In this document: positions 7,941 through 15,840 of the stretch, in pieces
Layout of the letters: each line of letters starts with the position of its first letter
How positions within the stretch are numbered: position 1 is the first letter of the stretch
DNA from: Fibrella aquatilis
GTDB lineage: Bacteria; Bacteroidota; Bacteroidia; Cytophagales; Spirosomataceae
Direction of reading: 5' to 3'
Assembly (NCBI RefSeq): GCF_017353255.1
Contig: NZ_JAFMYU010000029.1
Location: 1 to 64,000, forward strand
Length of the DNA: 64,000 nt
The notes under the pieces: model-generated
What the model saw: only the letters and a program-made list of their open reading frames with translations
Databases searched by the model: none
What the model was told of the DNA's origin: nothing
Made by a program: the position numbers and the translations under genes

Positions 7941-10295
7941 ATGAAACAAGCGTTCTACCTGATCTTCCTGCTGTGCATAGCGTTGCCGGGCCAAGCCAAG
8001 CATGTCATTGGCGGTGAGCTTACTATGCAGTATCTGGGCAAGCCCGGTAGCTACCGAATACAGCTTAATCAGTACCTAGACGCCGTTACGGCCGAGTCGA
8101 CGTATGACGAGTATGTGACGGTGAATATTTTCAGAAAACGAAGCCCTGTGCTTATGGGTAGTTTTGATCTGAGTCGGCGACCAATTGAGAAAATTGTTTA
8201 CAAAAATGCCATTTGCGCCAAATCGCAGAATTTAAGTACGCTTAATGTAGCCTATTCGGCCAATATTCAGTTAGACATCAATACCTATTCCGACCCGGCG
8301 GGGTATTATGTTGTTTGGGAACGTTGCTGCCGGAATAATAACATCGCCAATCTGGCCAACTCCGTCGATGTGGGGATGGTCTTTTACCTGGAATTTCCGG
8401 CGCTGACACAGAGCGGTAAGCCCTTTGTCAACTCCTCGCCGACATTTAGCCCGCTCAACGGCAATTTTATCTGCCTCAATCAGCTTTTTACCACCACCTA
8501 CAGTGCCACCGATGCCGACGGCGACCAACTGCGCTATTCGTTGGTGACGCCCTACCAGGGCTACACCGACGCCACGTTTTTAAACGGCACCACCGACCCC
8601 CGGAACACGTATCCACTTGTGACCTGGGGAACGGGTTATAGTGCGGGCAATGCCATTCCCGGTTCGCCCGGCCTACAAATCGATGCCAACACGGGGCAAC
8701 TCACCGTAAAAGCCTCGAAGGTGGGGTATTTTCTGTTTACGGTGCAATGCGACGAGTACCGCAACGGGGTGAAGATTGGGTCTATCCGGCGCGATTTCCA
8801 GATTCCCGTAGTAGACTGTCCCCCCAACACACCACCACCAGCCGTAGTAACTGATAATGGGAAGGTCATTCAGGATGGAAAAATTTGTGAGGGTAGCGCC
8901 CTCACACTATCGGCAGATCCCGACCCGAAGTGGGCCTATCAATGGGAGCGCGACGGCATCAATATTGTGGGTGCCACCAGCCCATCTATCAGCGTGACGG
9001 TAGCGGGTTCTTATGCCGTGGTGAAAAGTTTCGCCACGCAATGCTCCGGCGACGTTACCTCGCCGCCCATAAAAGTTGACGTGGCACCCCGGCCCTCAGC
9101 CAAAATTCGGGTTACCAAATCAGACGGTACTGAGGTTGTTCCCCCGTTTTGCGAGGGCGACAACGTGCTGGCGAGCGCGTCGGGTGTGACGGGGTCGAAC
9201 ACCTACCAGTGGCAGACCACCGCGTCGGCGTTGCAGGTGTCTAATGGGGTGGTGACGGTGCTGAAAGCAGGTCTTTATAGCCTCACCGTGACCGACGGGG
9301 CCACCAAATGCTCGGCCACCGACCAGCTACAGATCAATATGCGGTCGGCCCCCAACGCTACGCTGACGGCCTCGGCCCCCCAAATCTGCCAGGGTGATTC
9401 GGTCCGCCTGAACACAACCGACAGCCTCAGCTACCAATACGTCTGGGAACCCGTAGCGGCCAATAAACGGGCCGAACTGTGGGTGAAACAACCGGGTACC
9501 TACCGCGTTAGAATCACCAACGCCGCTGGCTGCACGGCCGTTTCGCCCGACCGGACCCTGGCCGTATTGCCCCTGCCCCTTGTGGCCGCCGATTCTATTT
9601 CGCCCTTATGTGCCAGCAGTTCCCGCATCACGTTGCGGGGCGTTCCGGGCACGGGCGTCTGGACCGGGCCGGGCGTGATTGGCAATCAGTTCGACCCGAT
9701 GGTGGCCGGTGCGGGATTGCAGCGGCTGCGGTATACGGTGAAAAGTGCCACTGGCTGCGCCAATTCGGCCACTCGTTGGGTGCAGGTGTCGCCATCATTG
9801 CAACTGCTTGGCCCTGTAAGCTACCGTGTGCCGCGTGGCGAGGTACAAAAATTACAGCAACAGCCAAGCCTGCCCAACGCCACAGTGCGCTGGCTGCCCC
9901 CGATTTACCTGGACCGTCCGGATTCGCCCACGCCCATGTTCCAGGCTGGTGAGTCGACCACCTATACCGTGCAGGCCGAGACTACTACCGGTTGCCAGGC
10001 CAAAGCCCAAGTGGCCGTGGTGGTATATGACCGGCTATATGTTCCCTCTGCTTTTTCGCCCAACGGCGATGGTAACAATGAAATCTGGCGACCTATCAAC
10101 AGCAACAGCTTCCCCGACTGCGAGGTGGCCATCTACAACCGCTGGGGCGAACTGATGTATCAGGGCACGGGGGCCAACGCCGTCTGGGACGGACGCTACG
10201 GCCAAACAGTAGTTGAGGCAGGCGTATACACCTACACCATCAAAACCGCACCCGATGACCCGGTGCTGTCGGGGAAACTGACGGTGGTAAAATGA
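7941..10295 (+). CDS. T9SS type B (CHU_C) surface protein with Ig-like repeats
   Basis: A 784-residue exported protein. A signal peptide (MKQAFYLIFLLCIALPGQA) precedes the segment KHVIGGELTMQYLG, common at the start of large Cytophagales surface proteins. The middle (about 290-690) holds several Ig/PKD-like modules with repeated C...W/Y...G-x-Y pattern (for example residues 300-380, 385-470, 475-540). The last about 85 residues are the gliding-motility-associated CHU_C domain: VPSAFSPNGDGNNE, IYNRWGELMY, WDGRYG and AGVYTYTIK, the sorting signal for type IX secretion type B. Likely role is adhesion or surface layering; the ligand is unknown. A hairpin repeat starts at the stop codon. Confidence 0.93.
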   Translation: MKQAFYLIFLLCIALPGQAKHVIGGELTMQYLGKPGSYRIQLNQYLDAVTAESTYDEYVTVNIFRKRSPVLMGSFDLSRRPIEKIVYKNAICAKSQNLSTLNVAYSANIQLDINTYSDPAGYYVVWERCCRNNNIANLANSVDVGMVFYLEFPALTQSGKPFVNSSPTFSPLNGNFICLNQLFTTTYSATDADGDQLRYSLVTPYQGYTDATFLNGTTDPRNTYPLVTWGTGYSAGNAIPGSPGLQIDANTGQLTVKASKVGYFLFTVQCDEYRNGVKIGSIRRDFQIPVVDCPPNTPPPAVVTDNGKVIQDGKICEGSALTLSADPDPKWAYQWERDGINIVGATSPSISVTVAGSYAVVKSFATQCSGDVTSPPIKVDVAPRPSAKIRVTKSDGTEVVPPFCEGDNVLASASGVTGSNTYQWQTTASALQVSNGVVTVLKAGLYSLTVTDGATKCSATDQLQINMRSAPNATLTASAPQICQGDSVRLNTTDSLSYQYVWEPVAANKRAELWVKQPGTYRVRITNAAGCTAVSPDRTLAVLPLPLVAADSISPLCASSSRITLRGVPGTGVWTGPGVIGNQFDPMVAGAGLQRLRYTVKSATGCANSATRWVQVSPSLQLLGPVSYRVPRGEVQKLQQQPSLPNATVRWLPPIYLDRPDSPTPMFQAGESTTYTVQAETTTGCQAKAQVAVVVYDRLYVPSAFSPNGDGNNEIWRPINSNSFPDCEVAIYNRWGELMYQGTGANAVWDGRYGQTVVEAGVYTYTIKTAPDDPVLSGKLTVVK

Positions 10296-10395
10296 TTTGG
10301 GATTAGGGATTTCGGATTGGGCTACGCCTGCGTCAGCCCAATCCGAAATCCCTAATCCCAAATCGTATATCCCCAATCCAAAATCCGAAATCAAT
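10294..10395. repeat. Inverted repeat with GATTxxG heptamers and long unpaired tail
   Basis: Paired arms 10294-10323 and 10335-10364 (30 bases each) surround a short core (ACGCCTGCGTC). The left arm reads GATTTGG GATTAGG GATTTCG GATTGGG. The right arm continues to 10395 with four more heptamers ending in ATC that have no partner, because the left arm stops exactly at the TGA of the preceding gene. Confidence 0.93.
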
Positions 10396-10443
10396 CCTGG
10401 CTCTTTGCTGTTCCCTCTGCATTAGCTAAAATTGACCGCATTC

Positions 10444-11034
10444 ATGTTTACGGGTATTGTTGAAACGATGGGCCGCGTGGTGGCCATCGACGCCGAGGGA
10501 ACCAACCTGACGTTTCATATTGACGCACCAATTGCGCACGAACTAACCATCGACCAGAGCGTCAGCCACAACGGTGTTTGCCTCACCGTGACGGCCGTAA
10601 CCGACCATAGCTATAGCGTAACGGCGGTAGACGAAACCCTGAAAAAGACGAATCTGGGTCAACTGGGAGTGGGTGATACCATCAACCTGGAGCGTTGCAT
10701 GCCCGCCACGGGCCGCTTCGATGGGCACATTGTGCAGGGACACGTTGACCAGACTGGCACCTGTGTGGCCGTGCAGGACCTTAACGGCAGCTGGCTCTAC
10801 GATTTCGAGTATGACCCCGCAGTGGGCAACATCACCGTTGAGAAAGGGTCGATCTGCATTAACGGCGTGAGCCTGACCGTCTTCGATTCGCACGAAACGG
10901 GCTTCCGCGTCACCATCATCCCCTACACTTACGAGCACACCACGTTTCGCAATTTACAGCCCGGCCACGTCGTTAATCTGGAGTTCGACGTCGTGGGGAA
11001 ATACATCAAGAAAATGCTAGCAGCGTATAAGTAG
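10444..11034 (+). CDS. ribE: Riboflavin synthase alpha chain
   Basis: Makes riboflavin by dismutation of two 6,7-dimethyl-8-ribityllumazine molecules in the cytoplasm. The 196-residue protein has two lumazine-binding barrels: residues 1-97 beginning with the invariant MFTGIVE and containing SHNGVCLTV, and residues 98-190 containing GHIVQGHVD and INGVSLTV. I took the ATG at 10444 because MFTGIVE is the universal N terminus; 10432 is a shadow start. No other rib genes are in the window. A one-arm repeat follows immediately after the stop. Confidence 0.96.
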   Translation: MFTGIVETMGRVVAIDAEGTNLTFHIDAPIAHELTIDQSVSHNGVCLTVTAVTDHSYSVTAVDETLKKTNLGQLGVGDTINLERCMPATGRFDGHIVQGHVDQTGTCVAVQDLNGSWLYDFEYDPAVGNITVEKGSICINGVSLTVFDSHETGFRVTIIPYTYEHTTFRNLQPGHVVNLEFDVVGKYIKKMLAAYK

Positions 11035-11065
11035 CACTGCCTACTGCCACTGCCTACTGCTTACT
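11035..11065. repeat. Half element: ACTGCCT tandem words
   Basis: Words ACTGCCT, ACTGCC, ACTGCCT, ACTGCTT begin one base after the ribE stop codon. They have the look of a single arm of the dispersed hairpins, with no complementary arm nearby. Confidence 0.5.
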
Positions 11066-11074
11066 TCTTTCCTT

Positions 11075-11082
11075 TATTTTTG
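11075..11082 (+). promoter_or_regulatory. Candidate -7 box before the PASTA gene
   Basis: TATTTTTG, perfect to TAnnTTTG, ending five bases before the ATG at 11087. If used, the mRNA would be nearly leaderless. I see no TTG at the right -33 distance, so this is uncertain. Confidence 0.4.
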
Positions 11083-11086
11083 CCGA

Positions 11087-11866
11087 ATGACGAAACTGAG
11101 TACCCGTACCCGCACCGACCTTCTTCTGCATATTGGCATCATTCTGGCACTGACGGTGGTATTGGTGCTGGTGTTCTTTTTCGGCTATCTGCCCTTCTCG
11201 ACAAACCACGGCCAAACCATTACGGTACCGGACCTGAAACACATGAGTTTAGACGAGCTGGAAAATTACCTCGACGACCGCGACCTGCGCTACGAAGTCA
11301 GCGACTGCACGTTTGTGGCCGGGGGGGTGCCGCTCACTGTTTTTGCCCAATACCCACAGCCGGGGTCAAACGTGAAGGAGGGCCGCAAGATCTACCTCAC
11401 CGTGATTAAGCGCACGGCCCCCACCATGCCGATGCCCAACCTGATCGATCAGACCTCGCGCACGGCCGAGTTGCAACTGCGGTCGCTGGGGCTGGTGCTG
11501 GGCGAGTTGACGTATGAGCCTGACCTGGGTAAGAATAAAGTGCTGAAGCAACTCGTCAATGGCAAAGCAATGGCCCCCGGAACGCCCGTGGCCAAAGGCA
11601 CTACCGTCGACCTGGTGGTGGGCGATGGCGAGGGCAAGGTGTATTTTCCCACACCCGACGTGACCAACATGACCTTTGAAGAAGCCGTGGCGGCCATTCG
11701 GGGATCGGGTTTGCGGGTGGGGGTTCGGGTGCCCGTAGACGATCCTGAGCAGGAGGTGGGTACCGTAATCAAACAAAAACCCCGTGCCAGTGAGCGTATC
11801 CGGCTGGGGCAGTCGGTGGATATTTGGGTGGTGGGGCCTATTGATACCAATTCCGATGCGCAATAG
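11087..11866 (+). CDS. PASTA-domain membrane protein
   Basis: A 259-residue bitopic membrane protein. After a short basic N terminus, one membrane helix (about 14-38) leads to three PASTA repeats outside the cytoplasm: about 45-110 (ITVPDLKHMSLDELE), 115-185 (MPNLIDQTSRTAELQLRSLG) and 190-255 (TPDVTNMTFEEAVAAIRGSG). PASTA modules bind peptidoglycan fragments or beta-lactam-like ligands in kinases and penicillin-binding proteins; here no kinase or transpeptidase domain is attached, as in other stand-alone Bacteroidota PASTA proteins. Its last 11 bases overlap the next gene, suggesting translational coupling. Confidence 0.88.
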   Translation: MTKLSTRTRTDLLLHIGIILALTVVLVLVFFFGYLPFSTNHGQTITVPDLKHMSLDELENYLDDRDLRYEVSDCTFVAGGVPLTVFAQYPQPGSNVKEGRKIYLTVIKRTAPTMPMPNLIDQTSRTAELQLRSLGLVLGELTYEPDLGKNKVLKQLVNGKAMAPGTPVAKGTTVDLVVGDGEGKVYFPTPDVTNMTFEEAVAAIRGSGLRVGVRVPVDDPEQEVGTVIKQKPRASERIRLGQSVDIWVVGPIDTNSDAQ

Positions 11867-13619
11867 ATCCGGGCTTATACTGGGCCTTTGCTGGCTGTTT
11901 TTGAGCCAACTAGCCACCGCCCAAACCCTGCAACTTCCCTTTTTCGACGATTTTTCCACGTCGACCCGGACGGCCTCGCCTACGCGCTGGGCACCGGGCA
12001 GCGGCGTATACATCAACAATACGCTGACGGTCAATCACCCCACCGTCAACGTGGCCACCTTCGATGGGCTGCGGGCCGATGGGTTTCCCTATGCACTGAA
12101 CAACGAAAATGCCGAGGGTGGCACCGACACGCTGACGTCGTTGCCCATTAACATGGCGGGGCTGACGGTGCGCGATTCGGTCTATATCAGCTTCTACTGG
12201 CAGCGGCGCGGCTTGGGCGAACTACCCGACACCAGCGATTCGTTACGGCTTGAAGTTCTGGGCAGTGACGGCACCTGGCGCACCGCCTGGAAAATGAGTG
12301 GTGGCATGATCGACGCTAACTTTGCACAGGCGTTTGTGCGGGTAGCTAATCCCATTGATTTTCACGCAGGTTTCCGGTTTCGGTTTCGGGCGCAGGGGCG
12401 GCAGTCGGGCGCGTTTGATGAGTGGCACCTGGACTACGTGTACTTGAATAAAGGACGCACTCAGTTTGATAGATATATTCGCGATATTGCTGTCCGTCAG
12501 TCGGTTACGCCGTTACTGCGTCGCTTCACGGCCATGCCCCTGCGGCAATTTCTGGCCAAACCCACCGCCGAACTGGCCGATTCGGTGGCTACGGATGTCA
12601 ATAACCTGTTCAACGATTTCAACTTCACCACCTTCCGCTACACCCTTCGCGATGAGGTGGGCGGGCGGGTAATTCAGGATGTGCTTTCGCCCACGGCTAC
12701 GCTTATTCCAAGCCTGGGGCGGCAGAACAAAGTGGGTCGACCAACGGCACCAACGGCGCTGGCTGGGCGGGCGGTGTTGCGAACCACGTTTAACGTAACT
12801 ACCTCCGACAACCAGAACAACACCTTGCCTGGCGTAGACCTGCGGCAAAACGATACTATTTCCGGGGTGACGGTGCTGGATAATTATTTCGCCTACGACG
12901 ATGGCAGCGCCGAAATAGTCAAGCAGATCAACCAGCGGCTGGCGCGGGTGGCGGTGCGGTTCGTGAAAACCCTGCCCGACGCCGTAACGGGCATCCGCAT
13001 CAACATTGCCCCCACCCGCCGCGACCAAACCGGACAGCAAGTGGTGTTTGGCGTCTATAACGACATAGGCAACGGCAGCGGCCGACCAACGGCGCGGCCA
13101 CTCATTCAGAAAAGCTTCTCGCTCACGTACGCCGCCGCCCGCAATGGCTTTGTCGATTACATGTTCGATGCTCCCGTCAACGTGCGCGACACCTTCTACG
13201 TGGCCTTCTCGCAATTGGAAGACCCACCCATTCCCGTTGGTTTCGACCGGAACAGCCCGTTCAGGAATCAGACTTTTATCAACCTCGGCAACAACTGGGA
13301 TGTCTCGCCCGATAATGACGGGGCACTGATGATCCGGCCCCTGATGAACAACGGCCTGAGCACGGTCATCACCGCCACCGAACCCATACCGCCCCTGTCG
13401 GTGTTCCCCAATCCAACCACGGGGACCATCAACTGGGTGGCGGGCACGGCCACGCAACTCGACGTGCTCGACCTGATGGGCCGCCCGGTGCTGACCCTGC
13501 CCCTGTCAACGGGCCAAACCCGTGCTGAATTAGGCCAACTGCCCGATGGGTTCTACCTGCTCCGGTTTACCGACCCGCAGGGACCACCCCGAACGTCGAA
13601 ATTGCTGATTAGAAAATAG
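11856..13619 (+). CDS. T9SS type A sorting-domain protein
   Basis: A 587-residue exported protein of unknown function. I chose the ATG at 11856 because it starts a clean signal peptide (MRNRSGLILGLCWLFLSQLATAQ), although it overlaps the PASTA gene by 11 bases; a start at 11784 would bury the signal. The body is beta rich: a jelly-roll-like front part (FFDDFSTST, W-x-P-G-S-G, FDEWHLDYVYLN, residues 28-210) as in several Bacteroidota secreted proteins. The C terminus is a type A sorting domain (VFPNPTTGTINW, LDVLDLMGRPVL, LPDGFYLLRF, SKLLIRK), so it should be secreted by the T9SS and anchored or released at the surface. Confidence 0.9.
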   Translation: MRNRSGLILGLCWLFLSQLATAQTLQLPFFDDFSTSTRTASPTRWAPGSGVYINNTLTVNHPTVNVATFDGLRADGFPYALNNENAEGGTDTLTSLPINMAGLTVRDSVYISFYWQRRGLGELPDTSDSLRLEVLGSDGTWRTAWKMSGGMIDANFAQAFVRVANPIDFHAGFRFRFRAQGRQSGAFDEWHLDYVYLNKGRTQFDRYIRDIAVRQSVTPLLRRFTAMPLRQFLAKPTAELADSVATDVNNLFNDFNFTTFRYTLRDEVGGRVIQDVLSPTATLIPSLGRQNKVGRPTAPTALAGRAVLRTTFNVTTSDNQNNTLPGVDLRQNDTISGVTVLDNYFAYDDGSAEIVKQINQRLARVAVRFVKTLPDAVTGIRINIAPTRRDQTGQQVVFGVYNDIGNGSGRPTARPLIQKSFSLTYAAARNGFVDYMFDAPVNVRDTFYVAFSQLEDPPIPVGFDRNSPFRNQTFINLGNNWDVSPDNDGALMIRPLMNNGLSTVITATEPIPPLSVFPNPTTGTINWVAGTATQLDVLDLMGRPVLTLPLSTGQTRAELGQLPDGFYLLRFTDPQGPPRTSKLLIRK

Positions 13620-13620
13620 G

Positions 13621-13655
13621 CGCGTCAGCAAACGTTAGACCTCGAACATTAAACT
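13621..13655. repeat. Half element: core fragment plus heptamer arm
   Basis: CGCGTCAGC (matching the right half of the shared hairpin core) followed by AACGTTA GACCTCG AACATTA AAC, starting right after the stop codon at 13619. No left partner is visible upstream in the coding region. Confidence 0.5.
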
Positions 13656-13665
13656 CTCTCTACCC

Positions 13666-13956
13666 ATGGACATTACCGTACAGGAACTCCGCGAACGCCT
13701 GGAAAAAGGCGAAAAACTCAACCTCATCGACGTGCGCGAACCCAACGAATACGCCGATGACAACATCGGTGCCATGCTTATTCCGCTGGGTGAGCTGCCC
13801 TACCGGATCGATGATCTGGACGGTATGCAGGATGAAGAAGTGATCGTGCACTGCCGGTCGGGTGCTCGCTCGGCCCGGGCACAGCAGTTTCTCGAAGAAA
13901 ACGGCTTTACCAACGTCCGCAACCTGGTTGGAGGTATGCTGGCCTATAGAGCCTGA
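13666..13956 (+). CDS. Single-domain rhodanese-like protein
   Basis: A 96-residue cytoplasmic rhodanese-fold protein. The full domain is present: INLIDVREPNEY near residue 20 and the active-site loop VHCRSGARSARA with the catalytic Cys near residue 62, the six-residue loop length of sulfur-transferring (not phosphatase-like) members. It could pass sulfur for thiocofactors or tRNA thiolation, or act in stress defence; the context does not decide. It converges on miaA across a long hairpin that begins directly after its stop. Confidence 0.92.
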   Translation: MDITVQELRERLEKGEKLNLIDVREPNEYADDNIGAMLIPLGELPYRIDDLDGMQDEEVIVHCRSGARSARAQQFLEENGFTNVRNLVGGMLAYRA

Positions 13957-14059
13957 GGAAGTGGTAAGTGATGAGTGCTACATGATGAGTTTGCTGCCGC
14001 AAGAGCAATACGCCTGCGGCAGCAAACTCATCATTTAGCGCTCATCACTTACCACTTCC
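13957..14059. repeat. Inverted repeat with AGTGxxx heptamers and shared core
   Basis: Nearly perfect arms of about 45 bases. The left arm reads AGTGGTA AGTGATG AGTGCTA CATGATG AGTTTGC, then the core GCTGCCGCAAG, loop AGCAATACG, CCTGCGGCAGC. It begins at the rhodanese stop and runs into miaA, encoding the last residues of MiaA (KEVVSDER) and its stop. Closest relative is 42894-42991. Confidence 0.95.
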
Positions 14060-14937
14060 TTCAAAATTCCTTCCAGATCGTCGGGGTGGAACCACTGGAA
14101 TTCGTTTTGGTGGCGGAACCAGGTGAGTTGGCGTTTGGCGTAGCGGCGGGTGTTTCGTTTCAGCAGGTCTACCATAGCTGCGTAACTATATGTACCGTCG
14201 AAATAGCCGAAAACCTCTTTGTAGCCCACCGTTTGCAGGGCGGCCAGGTGTCGGTAGGGGAGTAGTGGTTCAGCTTCCGTCAGCAGGCCCGCCGTCAGCA
14301 TGGCCTCTACCCGTTGGTCGATGCGGGCGTACAATTCGTTGCGAGGACGGTCAAGCCCAATAAGCACCGTACGAAAAGGCCGGTTCACCTGTCGCCGCTG
14401 CCGAAATGAGGAGTAGGGGCGGCCCGTGGTGAGGCATACTTCCAACGCCCGCATCACACGTTGCGTGTTGTTAAGATCCATTAATTGGGCAAAAGCAGGG
14501 TCTAGCGCCAGCAACTGAGCTTGCAGTGCCGAGATACCTTCTTCATCAAACTGGCGTTGCAGTCGTTCGCGTAGGGCCGCATCGCCTTCGGGCATATCAT
14601 CCAGCCCATGCAATACAGCGTTGACATACAGACCCGTACCACCGCTAAGGATGATCAACTCGCGTTCCTGAAAAAGATCGTCGATAACGGTGAGGGCTTC
14701 GCGTTCATATTGCCCCGCGCTGATGGGTGCGTGAATAGTATGCGAGTCAATAAAATGGTGCCGGATACCGCCCATGTCGGCAAACGACGGCTTAGCAGTG
14801 CCAATGGTCAGTTCTTGGTATAGCTGCCGCGAGTCGGCCGATACAATCTCCGTCCGAAGCTGTTGTGCCAGCGCCACGCTCAGCGCTGTTTTGCCAACCG
14901 CCGTTGGGCCGGCTATTACCAATACAGTTTTGGTCAA
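14035..14937 (-). CDS. miaA: tRNA dimethylallyltransferase (MiaA)
   Basis: Transfers a dimethylallyl group to N6 of A37 in tRNAs reading UNN codons. Motifs: P-loop GPTAVGKT, SADSRQLYQ with the catalytic Asp, IGTAKPS, SGGTGLYV and the C-terminal RRYAKRQLTWFR. I place the start at a TTG (14937) because it gives 300 residues beginning just before the conserved TVLVIAGPTAVGKT; the ATG at 15033 would add 32 residues rich in Cys and aromatic residues unlike any MiaA. This start choice is only moderately sure. The last eight or so residues are encoded by the arm of a hairpin repeat. Confidence 0.9.
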   Translation of the reverse strand: MTKTVLVIAGPTAVGKTALSVALAQQLRTEIVSADSRQLYQELTIGTAKPSFADMGGIRHHFIDSHTIHAPISAGQYEREALTVIDDLFQERELIILSGGTGLYVNAVLHGLDDMPEGDAALRERLQRQFDEEGISALQAQLLALDPAFAQLMDLNNTQRVMRALEVCLTTGRPYSSFRQRRQVNRPFRTVLIGLDRPRNELYARIDQRVEAMLTAGLLTEAEPLLPYRHLAALQTVGYKEVFGYFDGTYSYAAMVDLLKRNTRRYAKRQLTWFRHQNEFQWFHPDDLEGILKEVVSDER

Positions 14938-15050
14938 AGGAAGCAAGCAGACGAATATGCAGGTGTAGTAAATCAAACTACCAGGAGGGGGGCAGAGTTC
15001 AAAGCACACATCATGGTTGTGTATAGTATACATCTATAATAGAGTTAGTA

Positions 15051-15081
15051 TTGTATTGAAATATTTTTCCTACTAAATTTG
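15051..15081 (+). promoter_or_regulatory. Candidate orphan promoter (TTG-N20-TAAATTTG)
   Basis: TTG at 15051-15053, 20 bases, then TAAATTTG at 15074-15081: both boxes fit the Bacteroidota sigma factor consensus. The next gene starts about 290 bases further on, so it would give a long leader or a separate small transcript. Confidence 0.35.
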
Positions 15082-15306
15082 TATAGTAGCGTATGCTATG
15101 CTTTTGGCTAACCGTTTAGTCAAATTATAGTAACAAGTAATTTGCCTTAAGCTTAATGCATACGTTGGCTACTCGCTTACTGGATAGCCATTTACACACT
15201 ATTCACCCTTTGCGTGTGTCAGCAGTGATAGCGAACCCTATCGCCCAAAATCGGTGTGGTTGCCTGTCTATCCTATTAATAAATGTGAATGTTTAGGAAC
15301 AAGGCT

Positions 15307-15314
15307 TACCTTTG
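15307..15314 (+). promoter_or_regulatory. Candidate -7 box for the HxlR gene
   Basis: TACCTTTG, perfect to TAnnTTTG, 67 bases before the ATG. The -33 region lacks a clear TTG. The start of transcription would fall near 15321, just upstream of the tandem repeat. Confidence 0.5.
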
Positions 15315-15331
15315 TAAAGTCGGTTAATTAC

Positions 15332-15361
15332 TTACAAATCAGTCAGTTACAAACCAGTAGG
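15332..15361 (+). promoter_or_regulatory. Candidate HxlR operator, two 15-base direct repeats
   Basis: Two adjacent copies of TTACAAAnCAGTnnG (15332-15346 and 15347-15361), differing at three positions. They lie between the -7 box and the start codon, where a bound dimer would block transcription. Autoregulation is common in HxlR regulators; here it is inferred from position. Confidence 0.45.
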
Positions 15362-15380
15362 TTAGTGGCGTGTCGTTACA

Positions 15381-15713
15381 ATGAACGGAATAAAACAGCC
15401 CGAGTTGATGGTCGAGGAAGATCGGCTACTAATAAAAAAAGCGTTAGAAGTAGTTTGCGGAAAGTGGCGTTTGTTTATCCTGCTACACTTGGCCGAAAAG
15501 ACCCGTCGTTACTCTGAACTTCGGCGGCTTCTACCCGACGTGAGCGAGAAAGTACTGATTCAGGAATTGAAGGCGCTGGTGCAGTTGGGTGTTTTAGAAA
15601 AGGAATCATTCAACGAGGTGCCTCCTCGGGTGGAATACCGACTATCAGATCGGGGAAAGGCGGTAATGCCACTCTTGCTTCAGATCAAAGAAATTGGCAG
15701 GTACTTCCTGTAG
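15381..15713 (+). CDS. HxlR-family winged-helix regulator
   Basis: A 110-residue DNA-binding regulator with the MarR-like winged helix of the HxlR family. Signatures: GKWRLFILLHL (about 28-38), RYSELRRLLPDVSEKVLIQELKAL (recognition helix region, 43-67), then ESFNEVPPRVEYRLSDRGKAV (wing). A single Cys precedes GKWR; some HxlR proteins sense oxidants or electrophiles through Cys, but this position is not the one known from YodB or HypR, so sensing is unproven. It has its own candidate promoter and operator. The target may be itself or the neighbouring genes; no typical oxidoreductase target is adjacent. Confidence 0.92.
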   Translation: MNGIKQPELMVEEDRLLIKKALEVVCGKWRLFILLHLAEKTRRYSELRRLLPDVSEKVLIQELKALVQLGVLEKESFNEVPPRVEYRLSDRGKAVMPLLLQIKEIGRYFL

Positions 15714-15730
15714 TTAAATTATACCCTAGT

Positions 15731-15773
15731 GCTATAAACAGGCACCTAGCGCTACCAGACGCCTGTTTATAGC
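15731..15773. repeat. Small inverted repeat after the HxlR gene
   Basis: Arms GCTATAAACAGGC (15731-15743) and GCCTGTTTATAGC (15761-15773) with a 17-base loop. It directly precedes the strong terminator hairpin and probably belongs to the same termination region. Confidence 0.7.
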
Positions 15774-15827
15774 AGTTCAGCAAAAAGCCAGCGATGAAAA
15801 CTTTCATCGCTGGCTTTTTGCTGAACT
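15774..15827. terminator. Bidirectional terminator hairpin
   Basis: A 26-base perfect stem with a 2-base loop (15774-15799, 15802-15827) with A5 and T5 runs inside the flanks of its GC-rich core (AGCCAGCG / CGCTGGCT). It lies between the convergent HxlR and POT transporter genes and can serve both. Confidence 0.85.
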
Positions 15828-15840
15828 GCCTGTGCCTGCC

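Larger units (their letters stand above)
14938..15380. other. 443-base intergenic region between miaA and the HxlR gene
   Basis: AT-rich compared with its surroundings. It holds the divergent starts of miaA and the regulator, a consensus-like plus-strand promoter at 15051-15081, a -7 box at 15307-15314 and a 15-base tandem repeat at 15332-15361. I see no convincing small ORF, tRNA or terminator in the middle part, so a small RNA starting near 15088 is possible but unproven. Confidence 0.5.

Noticed and set aside
12513-13457. A 314-residue frame opposite the T9SS type A gene
   Set aside because: Antisense shadow; the plus strand has a signal peptide and sorting domain.
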